64,000 bases of DNA, taken from the NCBI RefSeq assembly GCF_002163675.1, contig NZ_CP019334.1, positions 2,089,501-2,153,500 on the forward strand, given 5' to 3'. The translations under genes were made by a program, and so were the position numbers. A model generated the notes under the pieces. That model was not told where the DNA came from, searched no databases, and was given only the letters and a program-made list of their open reading frames with translations. Positions 42,353 to 51,523 of this stretch are shown here, piece by piece. This DNA comes from Polaribacter sp. SA4-12 (lineage in GTDB: Bacteria; Bacteroidota; Bacteroidia; Flavobacteriales; Flavobacteriaceae). Numbering within the stretch: the stretch's first letter is position 1; every line of letters starts with the position of its first letter.

Positions 42353-42383
42353 AGATTGCCACGTCCTTTGTCCTCACAATGAC
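42353..42383. repeat. AGATTGCC...CACAATGACG repeat copy
   Basis: AGATTGCCACGTCCTTTGTCCTCACAATGACGT, a variant of the family seen at 4280 and 43598. It sits in the lipB-NdpA gap just before the stop of the next gene. Confidence 0.5.
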
Positions 42384-42391
42384 GTTTAATT

Positions 42392-43447
42392 TTATTTTTC
42401 TTCGTTAAAATACACTTTATAATATTTCATTTTCTTTTCCTCATCATATCCTCTTTCTAAGTATTCAGAAGCAGCTTCTGGTGCATCTACATCTAGTTTT
42501 ATACTAATATTAGTATCTAACTTAATTTCTGTTTTAAGCTTATTTTTCTCTTTCTTTAAAACGACTCCAGAAACATCAAAATTATTTCTAATTAACACAT
42601 CGTTTAACGTTTCGAAGTGTTTTTTATACTCGTCAAATTTTTCTTTATGCTTTTCTTCTTCAAAAACCTCTTCTTTAAAACCAGCATAATCTACAGCTTC
42701 ATTTTCCTTAAAATAATCTACTGTGTTTGCTAAAAAATCTGCTTGTTCGTGCATCCCTAATTCTGGCTTAATCACTTCTTCAGAAAACTCTTTACACATT
42801 TCTAAATAGTTTTTTGTGTGAGAATTATAATCGTCTGCTAATTTTACAGCTAAGAAATCTTTAATCCAGTATTGAGCATCGTAATTGTTATTATCTACAG
42901 ATAAAACAACAGTACCTTCTGTATCTGAAGTATTTAAAATTAAACACCCTTTATCTATTCTTTTTGTAGAAATTCCTTTTTGAACAACTACATCAAAACT
43001 CTCATTATCATCTAAATAAGACTGAAAAAAGTCAACTTTATTTTCTATTTTGAAAATACCAACAGCTTCTGTTAATACATCTTTATATTCTATACCTTCT
43101 ATAAAAACAACTAGTACATCTCCTGTTTTTATTTGTGCTGAATTAGATTGTTCATACAAATGGTTTACAATATTCTTAGAATATTCTATAAAAGAACTTT
43201 CTTCTTTAAAAACTTCTGAAGCATAGTTGTTTAATTCATTTAAACGAACATCTGCATGATGAGAAAATCGGTAGCTTTGGGTTAAACTCCCAAAAGGTTT
43301 CATTAAAAAATTCTTCATTAAATCGTAACTTTCTTGATCGAAACGAATTAATTCTTCAGAAAAAACATTGTGTCCGCTATTAAATTTATTAGCAACTTTA
43401 TGTAAGATACATTTGGTAATTTCTGCTTTGGTTTTTTTTATCATCAC
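42392..43447 (-). CDS. nucleoid-associated protein (NdpA/YejK family)
   Basis: A 351-aa cytosolic protein of the 37-kDa nucleoid-associated family. Features are the N-terminal CILHKVANKFNSGHNVFSEE, LMKNFLMKPFGSL, VVFIEGIEYKDVLTEAVGIFKIENK in the core (quoted in two parts: VVFIEGIEYKDVL, AVGIFKIENK), and DAQYWIKDFLAVKLADDYN. Length matches flavobacterial members. DNA binding is known for the E. coli homologue; no DNA-binding motif can be pinpointed here. The first two codons are both ATG. Confidence 0.87.
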   Translation of the reverse strand: MMIKKTKAEITKCILHKVANKFNSGHNVFSEELIRFDQESYDLMKNFLMKPFGSLTQSYRFSHHADVRLNELNNYASEVFKEESSFIEYSKNIVNHLYEQSNSAQIKTGDVLVVFIEGIEYKDVLTEAVGIFKIENKVDFFQSYLDDNESFDVVVQKGISTKRIDKGCLILNTSDTEGTVVLSVDNNNYDAQYWIKDFLAVKLADDYNSHTKNYLEMCKEFSEEVIKPELGMHEQADFLANTVDYFKENEAVDYAGFKEEVFEEEKHKEKFDEYKKHFETLNDVLIRNNFDVSGVVLKKEKNKLKTEIKLDTNISIKLDVDAPEAASEYLERGYDEEKKMKYYKVYFNEEK

Positions 43448-43535
43448 TTAGAATTTTGGAGCGTAAAAATAGTTGAAGTTTTTAAATAATTAAGAAATAA
43501 ATCAACGAGATTTTCTAAATGTTGGCAAGTAATTT

Positions 43536-43680
43536 TAGCCCTGATGGAAATGGCATCCTTTTTATAGCCTTTTAAATAAGCATCATTACCAGGTAAGGAG
43601 ATTGCCACAGTTTACAAAAAAGTAAACTTCTCAATGACAGCTATAAAAAGATATAATGAACAGCAGGAAATAGCTTCTAA
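43536..43680 (-). repeat. dispersed GGATGCC/AGGGCTA element with nested AGATTGCC repeat
   Basis: Read on the minus strand: TTAGAAGCTATTTCCTGCTG, ATATCTTTTTATAG, then an AGATTGCC/CAATGAC-type insert (43598-43640) with GTTTAC/GTAAAC arms, then AAAAAGGATGCCATTTCCAT and CAGGGCTA. It matches 3751-3825, which lacks the middle insert. It fills the gap between the rnhB stop and the NdpA-like gene. Confidence 0.7.
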
Positions 43681-43688
43681 AAAATATT

Positions 43689-44288
43689 TTACAACTTTAA
43701 TTTAATCTGTTCTGGTAACAGTTTAAACGTTTTTCTATGGTATTTGGTAGCGCCAAATTCTCTTATTCCGTTTCTGTGTTCTTTAGTAGGATAGCCTTTG
43801 TTTTTTGCCCAATTATACATCGGAAATTCTAGATGAATCTTTGCCATATATTCATCTCTATACGTTTTTGCTAAAACGGAAGCTGCTGCAATACTCAAAT
43901 ATTTTGCATCGCCTTTTACAATAGCTTCGTAAGGAATGTCTTTGTAATCTTTAAACTTATTTCCATCGACAATGATGTATTCTGGTTGGGTTTTTAGCAT
44001 TTCGATAGAACGATGCATCCCTGTAATTGAGGCTTGTAAGACATTAATTTCATCAACTTCTTCTTGCCAAACAAAAGAAACGCCAAAAGCAATGGCATGT
44101 TCTTCTATAAAAGGACGTAACTCATCTCGCTTTTTTTCTGATAATTGCTTTGAATCATTTAAAAAAGGATGCGTAAAATCTTTCGGTAAAATAACAGCTG
44201 CCGCCACAACAGGGCCACAAAGACAACCTCTACCAGCTTCGTCTGTACCTGCTTCTAAAGAAAAACCACTATAATTTGATGCTAACAT
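43689..44288 (-). CDS. rnhB: ribonuclease HII
   Basis: A 199-aa nuclease that cuts RNA in DNA-RNA hybrids, including single ribonucleotides in DNA. Visible are the catalytic [20 protein letters not shown] (Asp-Glu pair, about 17-18), [14 protein letters not shown], the third acid in IIVDGNKF, and [21 protein letters not shown] (fourth acid). Length is normal. It is divergent from the porin gene. Confidence 0.96.
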   Translation of the reverse strand: MLASNYSGFSLEAGTDEAGRGCLCGPVVAAAVILPKDFTHPFLNDSKQLSEKKRDELRPFIEEHAIAFGVSFVWQEEVDEINVLQASITGMHRSIEMLKTQPEYIIVDGNKFKDYKDIPYEAIVKGDAKYLSIAAASVLAKTYRDEYMAKIHLEFPMYNWAKNKGYPTKEHRNGIREFGATKYHRKTFKLLPEQIKLKL

Positions 44289-44443
44289 TTTACAAAGAAA
44301 AGAAAAGTTTTTCTTTTAGATTCTTGTTACCCAATCAAGTTGAGCATAAATTTCACAGGAATGGTATTTTTATGGAAACTTTAAATTATTTTAATTAACA
44401 GTTTTCGTGATAATTATTAACGATTATTTTCGTTAAATTATTT

Positions 44444-44451
44444 TACATTTG
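44444..44451 (+). promoter_or_regulatory. TAnnTTTG -7 element of the porin gene
   Basis: TACATTTG, 18 nt before the ATG at 44470. It shows that a frame-open TTG at 44449 cannot be the start. Confidence 0.6.
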
Positions 44452-44469
44452 CCATTGCAGAAACAATCT

Positions 44470-46443
44470 ATGAACAAATCGTTATTTTTCTTTTCAATTC
44501 TTGTTTTATTAAGTGTAAACACAATGTTTTCGCAACTAACGGTTAAACCTGGTGGTCAAAAAAGTGGTGGCTTTAATAATTCTGATAGATCTCAGAATGA
44601 TTCGATTAAAAGTACTGGGGAAATTTCGGTTACATTATCTGGAAAAACAAAATACACCGATTATAAAATTTTCTCTCATAAAAGAGACACCACTTATATT
44701 GATACTACATTAACGATACAAAAAGATTATAAATTTAATTATTTAAGAAAAGATAATTTTGAGTTATTAGGTTTCCACAATCAAGGTCAGACTTTTACTA
44801 ATTTAGGATATGATTTTAGCAATCTAAAGTTATTTCCAGATATTGGTTTTACAGCAAAACAGTTTAGTTATTTTGATATTGATGAAATAAAATATTACGA
44901 AGTTCCTACACCAACCACTCAAATTACTTACAGAACAGGTTTACAACAAGGACAAGTTTTAGATGCTATTTTTACTGTAAATTTTTCAAGAAGATTAAAT
45001 GTTTCCTTGTCTTATAAAGGAATTCGTTCTTTAGGCGCTTATAGAAGATCTTTAGCAAGCCATGGAAATTTTAGAGGTGCTTTTCATTATAGAACAAAAA
45101 ATAATCGATACGAAATTCGTGGGCATTTAACTTCTCAAGATTTTTTTAACGAAGAAAGTGGAGGATTACCACAAGTGGAAATTGATAAGTTTCAAAGTGA
45201 TGATGCAAACTACACTACAAGAGCAAGATTAGATGTTAATTTAGATGATGCTGAAAATCAATTTAACAGTAAAAGAGTTTATTTAGATCACAGTTATAAA
45301 TTATTGGCTAGTAAAGATACAATCAATAAAAAAGACTTTAGTAATTTAAAAGTTGGACATGTTTTTACGACTGAAACAAAAGAATATAGTTTTATTCAAA
45401 CCACTACCAGAACTGATATTTTTGGTAATGAAAATTCAGCTGACGCGAGCAACAACGTAGCCAAAACCACAATTACAAATAACGAGTTGAATTTAGATTT
45501 TAATTCTAAATATGTATTAGGTCAGTTTAAAGCTAAAATAAATTTAACTAATTATTCTCACGGTTATGATACTATCTTAAACAGCAGTAGTAATATCTCT
45601 AAATTAAAACTAGAAGGTAGCGCTATTTCAGTTGGAGCAGATTGGAATGCTAAAATTAAGAATTTTCAATTAAATGCTACAGGTAATTTTTCTCCTGGAA
45701 GCAGTAGATTGTCTGGTAATTTTCTAAAAGGTGAAGCTCTTTATAAAAAAGACAGTCTTTTTGCAGTAAAAGGAAGTTTACTAATAAGTTCTAAATCACC
45801 AAACTTTAACACTTTATTACATCAAAGTAAATATGATGATTACAATTGGCAAAATGATTTTAGCTCTGTAAATACAAGAGATTTAGGTTTTGATTTTAGT
45901 TCTAAATGGATAAATGCTTCTCTAAATTTCACCAATATAGATAACTATACTTATTTTGACGAAGACAACAAACCTCAACAATTTGCAAATCAGATTACAT
46001 ATTTAAAAGTAAAAGCAAGTAAAGAGATTAAATATTGGAAATTGGCTTTAGACAACACAGTAATGTACCAGAATGTTAGCAGTGGAAGCTCTGTTTTTAG
46101 AGTACCAGAATTGGTCACAAGAAACACGTTGTATTATGAAGATTATTGGTTTAAAGGAAAGCCAATGCTGGTAAATATTGGTGCTACGTTTAAGTACTTT
46201 ACAAAATATAAAATGAATGCTTACAATCCGTTATTAGCAGAATTCACACTACAAGACACTCAAGAAATTGGATTTCCAACAGTAGATGTTTTCTTTAATG
46301 CACAAGTAAGAAGAACACGTTTGTATTTTAAAATTGAAAATGTAACTTCTAGCTTTACTGAAAAAAATTATTTTTCTGCTCCTAATTATCCTTATAGAGA
46401 TTTTACAATTCGTTTTGGTATGGTTTGGAACTGGTTTATTTAA
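44470..46443 (+). CDS. putative outer-membrane porin (Porin_10 family)
   Basis: A 657-aa beta-barrel candidate. The start at ATG 44470 gives a proper signal peptide (MNKSLFFFSILVLLSVNTMF, ending SQ), and the promoter element at 44444-44451 excludes a longer form. Typical family segments are DTTYIDTTLTIQKDYKFNYL, DNFELLGFHNQGQTF, ATFKYFTKYKMNAYNPLLAE and RLYFKIENVTSSF, with alternating amphipathic strands and a C-terminal strand ending MVWNWFI (aromatic at the end, as in outer-membrane proteins). The substrate is unknown. Confidence 0.88.
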   Translation: MNKSLFFFSILVLLSVNTMFSQLTVKPGGQKSGGFNNSDRSQNDSIKSTGEISVTLSGKTKYTDYKIFSHKRDTTYIDTTLTIQKDYKFNYLRKDNFELLGFHNQGQTFTNLGYDFSNLKLFPDIGFTAKQFSYFDIDEIKYYEVPTPTTQITYRTGLQQGQVLDAIFTVNFSRRLNVSLSYKGIRSLGAYRRSLASHGNFRGAFHYRTKNNRYEIRGHLTSQDFFNEESGGLPQVEIDKFQSDDANYTTRARLDVNLDDAENQFNSKRVYLDHSYKLLASKDTINKKDFSNLKVGHVFTTETKEYSFIQTTTRTDIFGNENSADASNNVAKTTITNNELNLDFNSKYVLGQFKAKINLTNYSHGYDTILNSSSNISKLKLEGSAISVGADWNAKIKNFQLNATGNFSPGSSRLSGNFLKGEALYKKDSLFAVKGSLLISSKSPNFNTLLHQSKYDDYNWQNDFSSVNTRDLGFDFSSKWINASLNFTNIDNYTYFDEDNKPQQFANQITYLKVKASKEIKYWKLALDNTVMYQNVSSGSSVFRVPELVTRNTLYYEDYWFKGKPMLVNIGATFKYFTKYKMNAYNPLLAEFTLQDTQEIGFPTVDVFFNAQVRRTRLYFKIENVTSSFTEKNYFSAPNYPYRDFTIRFGMVWNWFI

Positions 46444-46455
46444 AAAGAAGCCCAT

Positions 46456-46486
46456 CCTAAATCCTTCCCAAAAGGAAGGACTTTTA
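46456..46486 (+). terminator. hairpin after the porin gene (also a dispersed-repeat type)
   Basis: TCCTTCC-cAAAA-GGAAGGA followed by CTTTTAG. The core CCTAAATCCTTCCCAAAAGG is of a type I recall as common in flavobacterial gaps. Confidence 0.5.
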
Positions 46487-46517
46487 GCTTGTTTGAAAAT
46501 ATTTTTTTAAGATAATT

Positions 46518-46793
46518 ATGATATTAATTTTTGTTTTTATACTAATAATATTAATAACCAGTATTTTAAACTTACTTCTATTATTCAAGTGGAAAAATAT
46601 AGGAACATTTATATTAGTAAACATATCTATAATCATCTTATATTTATCTATAATATTTTTAAGTGAAGATGATAAATATAGTTTTAGCTTTTTCTTTAGA
46701 ATTTTAACCTACTTAACTTTTCATTCATTAATAATTTTTATATTTTCCATCTTTAAATTTTTTACTCTAAGAAAAAATGAAAAATCAACTTAA
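46518..46793 (+). CDS. small three-helix membrane protein, function unknown
   Basis: A 91-aa very hydrophobic protein with about three membrane helices (2-24, 32-50, 60-82) and a short basic tail (RKNEKST). It overlaps the next small gene by 17 nt and follows the porin on the same strand by 74 nt. I recognise no family. Strong hydrophobicity and the overlap favour a real gene, but AT-rich chance coding cannot be excluded. Confidence 0.5.
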   Translation: MILIFVFILIILITSILNLLLLFKWKNIGTFILVNISIIILYLSIIFLSEDDKYSFSFFFRILTYLTFHSLIIFIFSIFKFFTLRKNEKST

Positions 46794-47031
46794 AAACAAC
46801 TGGAAATTATTTTTAATAGCAAGTTTAACTTTAGGACTTGCTCCTTTTAGAGAACCTCATATTTGGGGTAAAATCAAATGGATTTTAGGCGGAAATGCTT
46901 TTTCTGGAGAACACGCAATGAAAGGGCAAGATTGGTTTGATATTTTAATGCACGGAACTCCTTGGTTATTGTTATTGATTTCTATTGTTTTAAATCTTTT
47001 TTCAAAACTGGCAAAAAACGACCAAGAATAG
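46777..47031 (+). CDS. conserved-looking 84-aa membrane protein, function unknown
   Basis: An 84-aa protein with an N-terminal hydrophobic stretch (LFLIASLTLGLAPF), a middle with distinctive residues (EPHIWGKIKWILGGNAFSGE, then MKGQDWFDILMHGTPW) and a C-terminal helix (LLLLISIVLNLF). I recall near-identical short proteins in other flavobacteria, without known function. Its 3' end overlaps the convergent GNAT gene by 50 nt. Confidence 0.75.
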   Translation: MKNQLKNNWKLFLIASLTLGLAPFREPHIWGKIKWILGGNAFSGEHAMKGQDWFDILMHGTPWLLLLISIVLNLFSKLAKNDQE

Positions 47032-47434
47032 CACTTTCTTTTTTATCAATTTCATAGAAACCTCTCGATTTATAAAAAGGAACAGCATTTGGGTCTGCTA
47101 ATAAAGTCATTGAGTTTACATTTAACTTTAAAGCTTTATCAAAAGAATGTAGTAATAATTGCTTCCCAATTCCTTTGTCTATAAATTCTGGTAAAACAAA
47201 CAACATTTCTAGCTCTATAGATTTCTTTTTTGGTGGATTTAAAATATAAAACCCAGTAATACGATCATCAACAAGAAATTTAAAAATAGCACAGTTAGAA
47301 ATCATCGCAGAAGTAACTGTTAAGTTATTTCTCCAACTTTCTAATAACTCATTAGAATACCCCCAAAAAGATTTCGATTTTAATGCAATTTCAGTTAGTT
47401 CCTGAGCGTCAGATTCATCAACCCTAACAATCAT
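46982..47434 (-). CDS. GNAT family N-acetyltransferase
   Basis: A 150-aa acetyltransferase. The core strand-helix IELEMLFVLPEFIDKGIGKQ (acetyl-CoA pyrophosphate loop D/G-x-G-I-G at about 92-97) and LLADPNAVPFYKSRGFYEI (typical end of the fold) are visible. The substrate is unknown. It lies 4 nt downstream of the NhaC-type antiporter gene on the same strand and overlaps the convergent small gene at its 3' end. Confidence 0.9.
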   Translation of the reverse strand: MIVRVDESDAQELTEIALKSKSFWGYSNELLESWRNNLTVTSAMISNCAIFKFLVDDRITGFYILNPPKKKSIELEMLFVLPEFIDKGIGKQLLLHSFDKALKLNVNSMTLLADPNAVPFYKSRGFYEIDKKESAILGRFLPVLKKDLKQ

Positions 47435-47437
47435 ATA

Positions 47438-48907
47438 TTATTTTTTCACTAACTGTTTAATCTTAATGTTTAAAGCAGCAAATAATAAAGTTGTAAAAGG
47501 ACTTAAATAATTAAAAACAGCATAAACGGCATAATCTGCTACAGAAACGCCTAATACTGTAGATTGATATGCTCCACAAGTATTCCAAGGAATTAAAACT
47601 GAAGTTACAGTTCCTGAATCCTCTAAAGTTCTACTTAAATTTTCTGGTGCTAAACCTTTATCCTCATATGCTTGTTTAAACATTTTACCAGGAATTACAA
47701 TTGCTAAATATTGATCTGATGCAATTGCATTTAAACCTAAACAACTTACAACTGTACTCGCAAACAAACCAAATACAGAAGTTGCTACAGACAATAAACT
47801 TTTAGTGATTCTTGCCAATGCACCAATTGCATCCATAACTCCACCAAAAACCATGGCACAGATAATTAATAAGATTGTCCAGATCATTCCATTCATTCCT
47901 CCTGAAGAAAATAATTCTGATAATTTTTCATTATCAGTATGAATGTTTGTGTCTACTAAAACAGCATTAATTATTGCCTGAAATTTAGAAGTTGATAAAC
48001 TGTTTAGTAAATCTCCTTGAAAAATAAATGCAAAAACTCCTGCTAAAACGACACCTGTTCCTAAAGCTACTAATGGTTTCGTTTTCATTAAAATCATAAT
48101 AATAACAATCCCTGGAACTAGAAATAATAAAGGAGATATTTGAAATGTATTATCTATTGTAACTAATAAATTACTAATATCGGCACTACCTGTAGTGTCT
48201 ATTGTTGTGCTTAAAACTGCAAATACAATTAAGGTTATAATAATTGTAGGTACTGTTGTTATTGTCATGTATTTAATGTGAGTAAACAAATCTGTACCTG
48301 CCATTGCTGGGGCTAAATTTGTTGTATCGGAAAGAGGAGACATTTTATCACCAAAATAAGCTCCAGAAATCACTGCTCCTGCAATCATTCCTGTAGGAAT
48401 ACCTAATGCGCTACCAATACCAACTAAAGCAATACCAACAGTCGCAGAAGTGGTCCAAGAACTTCCCGTTGCAACAGAAATAATTGCAGCAATTATAACA
48501 GATGCTGGTAAAAATATTTCTGGACTTAAAACTTGTAATCCATAATAAACCATGGCAGGAATAATACCGCTAACTAACCAAGTTCCTGCTAATGCTCCTA
48601 CTAAAAAAAGAATCATAATTGGCACAAAAACACTTTTCCAGTTTTCCCAAACCTCAGCAATCATTGTTGTAAAAGAAACTTTATGAAATAATCCTACAGA
48701 TGCAGCAACCAAACCTCCCATTAATAAAATATATTGATTTGTATAGCCTCCAAACCATTCTTGTCCTTCAACAAAAAAGATATTATAGGCTAACAACCCC
48801 ATTAAAATCACAACTGGAATTAAAGATTCAAAAAGATTTAACTCTTTATTATCTATAATTTTTTGATCTTCTATTTTAATTTCTGAAAGATTTTTGTCCT
48901 TTGGCAT
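47438..48907 (-). CDS. nhaC: NhaC family Na+/H+ antiporter
   Basis: A 489-aa polytopic membrane protein with about twelve helices. Family segments include ATGSSWTTSATVGIALVGIG, GAVISGAYFGDKMSPLSDTT (ion-site region, about 180-200) and SGTVTSVLIPWNTCGAYQST near 440. It exchanges sodium for protons and fits with the sodium pump NQR in the same window. Substrate could also be an organic anion or amino acid/Na+ pair as in related carriers. The GNAT gene follows after 4 nt. Confidence 0.9.
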   Translation of the reverse strand: MPKDKNLSEIKIEDQKIIDNKELNLFESLIPVVILMGLLAYNIFFVEGQEWFGGYTNQYILLMGGLVAASVGLFHKVSFTTMIAEVWENWKSVFVPIMILFLVGALAGTWLVSGIIPAMVYYGLQVLSPEIFLPASVIIAAIISVATGSSWTTSATVGIALVGIGSALGIPTGMIAGAVISGAYFGDKMSPLSDTTNLAPAMAGTDLFTHIKYMTITTVPTIIITLIVFAVLSTTIDTTGSADISNLLVTIDNTFQISPLLFLVPGIVIIMILMKTKPLVALGTGVVLAGVFAFIFQGDLLNSLSTSKFQAIINAVLVDTNIHTDNEKLSELFSSGGMNGMIWTILLIICAMVFGGVMDAIGALARITKSLLSVATSVFGLFASTVVSCLGLNAIASDQYLAIVIPGKMFKQAYEDKGLAPENLSRTLEDSGTVTSVLIPWNTCGAYQSTVLGVSVADYAVYAVFNYLSPFTTLLFAALNIKIKQLVKK

Positions 48908-48972
48908 ACGTTTCTTTTTGGTATTGTAATGTTACGATTTTACAAAATGTTATGCAAATCAAAATGGTTGCT

Positions 48973-48980
48973 TACATTTG
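48973..48980 (+). promoter_or_regulatory. TAnnTTTG -7 element of the YdjM-type gene
   Basis: TACATTTG ends 5 nt before the ATG at 48986. The mRNA would be leaderless or nearly so, and the element fixes the start. Confidence 0.6.
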
Positions 48981-48985
48981 CCTTC

Positions 48986-50008
48986 ATGGATTCGTTAACT
49001 CAGATTGTTCTTGGCGCTGCTTGTGGAGAAATTGCACTCGGTAAAAAGATTGGAAATAAAGCTTTATTATTTGGAGCAATTGGTGGCACAATACCAGATT
49101 TAGATGTATTTGTAGGAAAATTACTTTACAATAATGAAATACAAGCAATGGCTTTTCACAGAGGTTTTATGCATTCTATTTTATTTGCAGTTTTAGGTGC
49201 TTTTCTCTTTGGATGGATTACTTACAAGCTATATAATACTGGAGCGAGAAAAGAAACTACAACGCAACAAAACTGGATTTGGCTTTTCTTTTTATCCATT
49301 TTCACACATCCTATTTTAGATTGTTTTACACCTTATGGAACACAATTGTTTGTTCCGTTTTCTGATTACAGAGTCGCTTTTAACAACATTTCTGTTGTAG
49401 ATCCCTTATATACAGTTCCTTTTTTATTGAGTTTAATCGTTATGATGTTTTTCAACCGAAAAAGAACACGAAGAACTTGGTGGTTAAAAGCAGGTATTTA
49501 TATTAGCTCTACCTATATGTTATTTACCATTATTAATAAATTTTATATAGATGCTATTTTTAGAAAATCTTTTGAAAAAGCAGGTATTCCTTACAATCAT
49601 TTTTCTGCTCAACCAACTATTTTAAATAATATTCTTTGGTATTCTGTTGCAGAAACAGATTCTCAATATCACTTAACTTTTTATTCTTTGTTTGATAAAA
49701 GCGCAACTGCAGATAAAATTATTACGGTTGAAAAAAATCATGATTTAATAGATATGAGTGACTACAACTTACAAACCCTAGCTTGGTTTAGTAACGGATA
49801 TTACAATCTTTCTAAAAAGGATAAAATAGGCACTTATAAATATGTAGACTTAAGATACCCAATGTTAAACCCTAATGATATAAATACTTCTGTTTTCAAT
49901 TTTACTATTTTCTTTCAAAATGAAGAATGGGATATTTTACCTTTTGATGGAACCTCTCCAAAAAAGGAAGATTTTGCTAAATTTACAGAACGGTTTTGGG
50001 GTATTTAA
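48986..50008 (+). CDS. metal-dependent hydrolase-like membrane protein (YdjM/DUF457)
   Basis: 340 aa from ATG 48986. The sequence MDSLTQIVLGAACGEIALGK is the usual family start, and the promoter element just before it excludes the longer frame from 48929. Metal-binding motifs typical of the family are GAIGGTIPDLDVF (acidic), HRGFMHSILF (His pair) and FLSIFTHPILDCFTPYGTQL. About five membrane helices occupy the N-terminal 200 residues and the C-terminal 140 form a soluble domain. The substrate is unknown, and the hydrolase label is by family name only. Confidence 0.9.
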   Translation: MDSLTQIVLGAACGEIALGKKIGNKALLFGAIGGTIPDLDVFVGKLLYNNEIQAMAFHRGFMHSILFAVLGAFLFGWITYKLYNTGARKETTTQQNWIWLFFLSIFTHPILDCFTPYGTQLFVPFSDYRVAFNNISVVDPLYTVPFLLSLIVMMFFNRKRTRRTWWLKAGIYISSTYMLFTIINKFYIDAIFRKSFEKAGIPYNHFSAQPTILNNILWYSVAETDSQYHLTFYSLFDKSATADKIITVEKNHDLIDMSDYNLQTLAWFSNGYYNLSKKDKIGTYKYVDLRYPMLNPNDINTSVFNFTIFFQNEEWDILPFDGTSPKKEDFAKFTERFWGI

Positions 50009-50069
50009 TTAAACAATTCATTTCTATAAATCGTAATTACGTCTATTATAAACTTGTTTCAAAAACGAA

Positions 50070-50121
50070 CGAAGCAATCTATTAAAAAACAGATTACTTC
50101 GCCTTTCTTTCTCGTAATAAC
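50070..50121 (+). repeat. inverted repeat of the AGATTGC family
   Basis: CGAAGCAATCT/AGATTACTTCG (arms of 11 with one mismatch, 50070-50080 and 50091-50101), then CCTTTCTTTCTCGTAATAAC, which parallels 4280-4305. It may also act as a terminator for the convergent genes. Confidence 0.5.
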
Positions 50122-50167
50122 ACTTTGAGTCTTTGAACTCCTGAGTCTTTGTAACTTTATAACAAAC

Positions 50168-51367
50168 CTACAAAACTCCAACCTCAATCATACACTCTTT
50201 CATCATCTCATAAGATCGATTTATATCATTATCTAAACCAATTGAAAAACGAATCAATCCATCTGAAAGTCCCATTTCTTTTTGTTCTTCTTCTGGTATT
50301 TCTGAGGACGTAGAAGTTCCTGGAGCAGAAAATAATGTCTTATAAAAACCTAAACTTACCGCTAAATTCCCTAAGTTTCTACGTTGCATTAACTCCATTA
50401 ATTCATTCGCCTTTTCTAAAGAACCAACATTAATGGTTAACATTCCTCCAAAGCCAAAATCGTCATTCATCATCGATTTAAATAATTTGTGAGAAGGATG
50501 AGATGCTAATCCTGGATATACCGTTTTTAATCCATCAGCTTGAAATTTATCAGCTAAAAAAGCAGCATTATAACTGTGTTGTTTCATTCTAAGATGCAAT
50601 GTTCGCATATTTTTTAAAATAGATGCAGCTCTTAAACTATCCATTGTAGCACCTAAAAGCATACTTGCACCATCGTTTACACTTCGTAAGTTATTTATAA
50701 ACTCTTGAGTTCCACAAATAACACCACCAACTGTATCTGAAGAACCATTTATAAATTTTGTTAAACTATGAATTACAACATCTGCTCCAAATTTTATTGG
50801 AGAAATAGACAATGGTGAAAACGTATTATCTACAACCAATTTTAAATTATATTTCTTCGCTAAAGCGGATAAACCTTTTATATCTGCAACTTCTAACAAA
50901 GGATTACTGACTGCTTCACAATACAAAATTTTAGTGTTTTCTGTAATTGCAGCTTCAACAATATCTAATTTTGTGATGTCTACAAAAGTAGTTTTAATGC
51001 CTAACCTTGGTATAAAGTTTTTTAAGAAAGCATACGTTCCTCCATAAATAGTTCTACTTGACACAACGTGTTCTCCAGCACCAGCTAATTGCAATATAAC
51101 AGGCGTAATTGCTCCCATTCCTGATGCTGAAACATTTGCAGTTTCAGTTCCTTCCATTGCCGCTAAAGCTTCTCCTAAATACAAATTACTTGGCGTTGTA
51201 TGACGTGAATATAAATGGCATCCATCTGTATTTCCTTCAAAAGTATCTAGCATTGTTTTTGCTGATAAAAAAGTATAGGTAGATGAATCTGAAATGGATG
51301 GATTTACGCCTCCGAATTCTCCAAAATATTGTAGATCTTGAATTTTATCTGCTGGATTGAATTTCAT
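50168..51367 (-). CDS. trans-sulfuration family PLP enzyme (methionine gamma-lyase-like)
   Basis: A 399-aa PLP enzyme of the Cys/Met metabolism family. The Schiff-base Lys is in HSLTKFINGSSDTVGG (about 205), PLP phosphate contacts are in YSRHTTPSN and SASGMGAI (about 53-90), and LVVDNTFSPLS carries the pyridine-binding Asp. It pairs with a divergent Lrp-type regulator, which suggests control by an amino acid. At the position where methionine gamma-lyases carry the active-site Cys (YGCT), this protein has YGGT, so cystathionine lyase/synthase or another activity is also possible. Confidence 0.88.
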   Translation of the reverse strand: MKFNPADKIQDLQYFGEFGGVNPSISDSSTYTFLSAKTMLDTFEGNTDGCHLYSRHTTPSNLYLGEALAAMEGTETANVSASGMGAITPVILQLAGAGEHVVSSRTIYGGTYAFLKNFIPRLGIKTTFVDITKLDIVEAAITENTKILYCEAVSNPLLEVADIKGLSALAKKYNLKLVVDNTFSPLSISPIKFGADVVIHSLTKFINGSSDTVGGVICGTQEFINNLRSVNDGASMLLGATMDSLRAASILKNMRTLHLRMKQHSYNAAFLADKFQADGLKTVYPGLASHPSHKLFKSMMNDDFGFGGMLTINVGSLEKANELMELMQRRNLGNLAVSLGFYKTLFSAPGTSTSSEIPEEEQKEMGLSDGLIRFSIGLDNDINRSYEMMKECMIEVGVL

Positions 51368-51523
51368 AATTGATAGTTTTTAGAAGTACAAAACAACAAC
51401 ATAAAAGAAAATTAATCAATACAAATAATCTATTATAGTTTATTTTACTAGATTTGATTTTAATTATAGTTTTAAAAACTAAAACAGCTTTGATAAATAC
51501 TATTTTATAGAAAATTTTAAATT

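Noticed and set aside
44449..44469. TTG start extending the porin by seven codons
   Set aside because: It lies inside the TACATTTG promoter element, and ATG 44470 gives a proper signal peptide.
46456..46486. Insertion-sequence end after the porin gene
   Set aside because: No transposase or target duplication; a short hairpin repeat/terminator explains it.
48929..48985. N-terminal extension of the YdjM-type protein
   Set aside because: The promoter element at 48973-48980 lies downstream of it, and the family begins at MDSLTQ.
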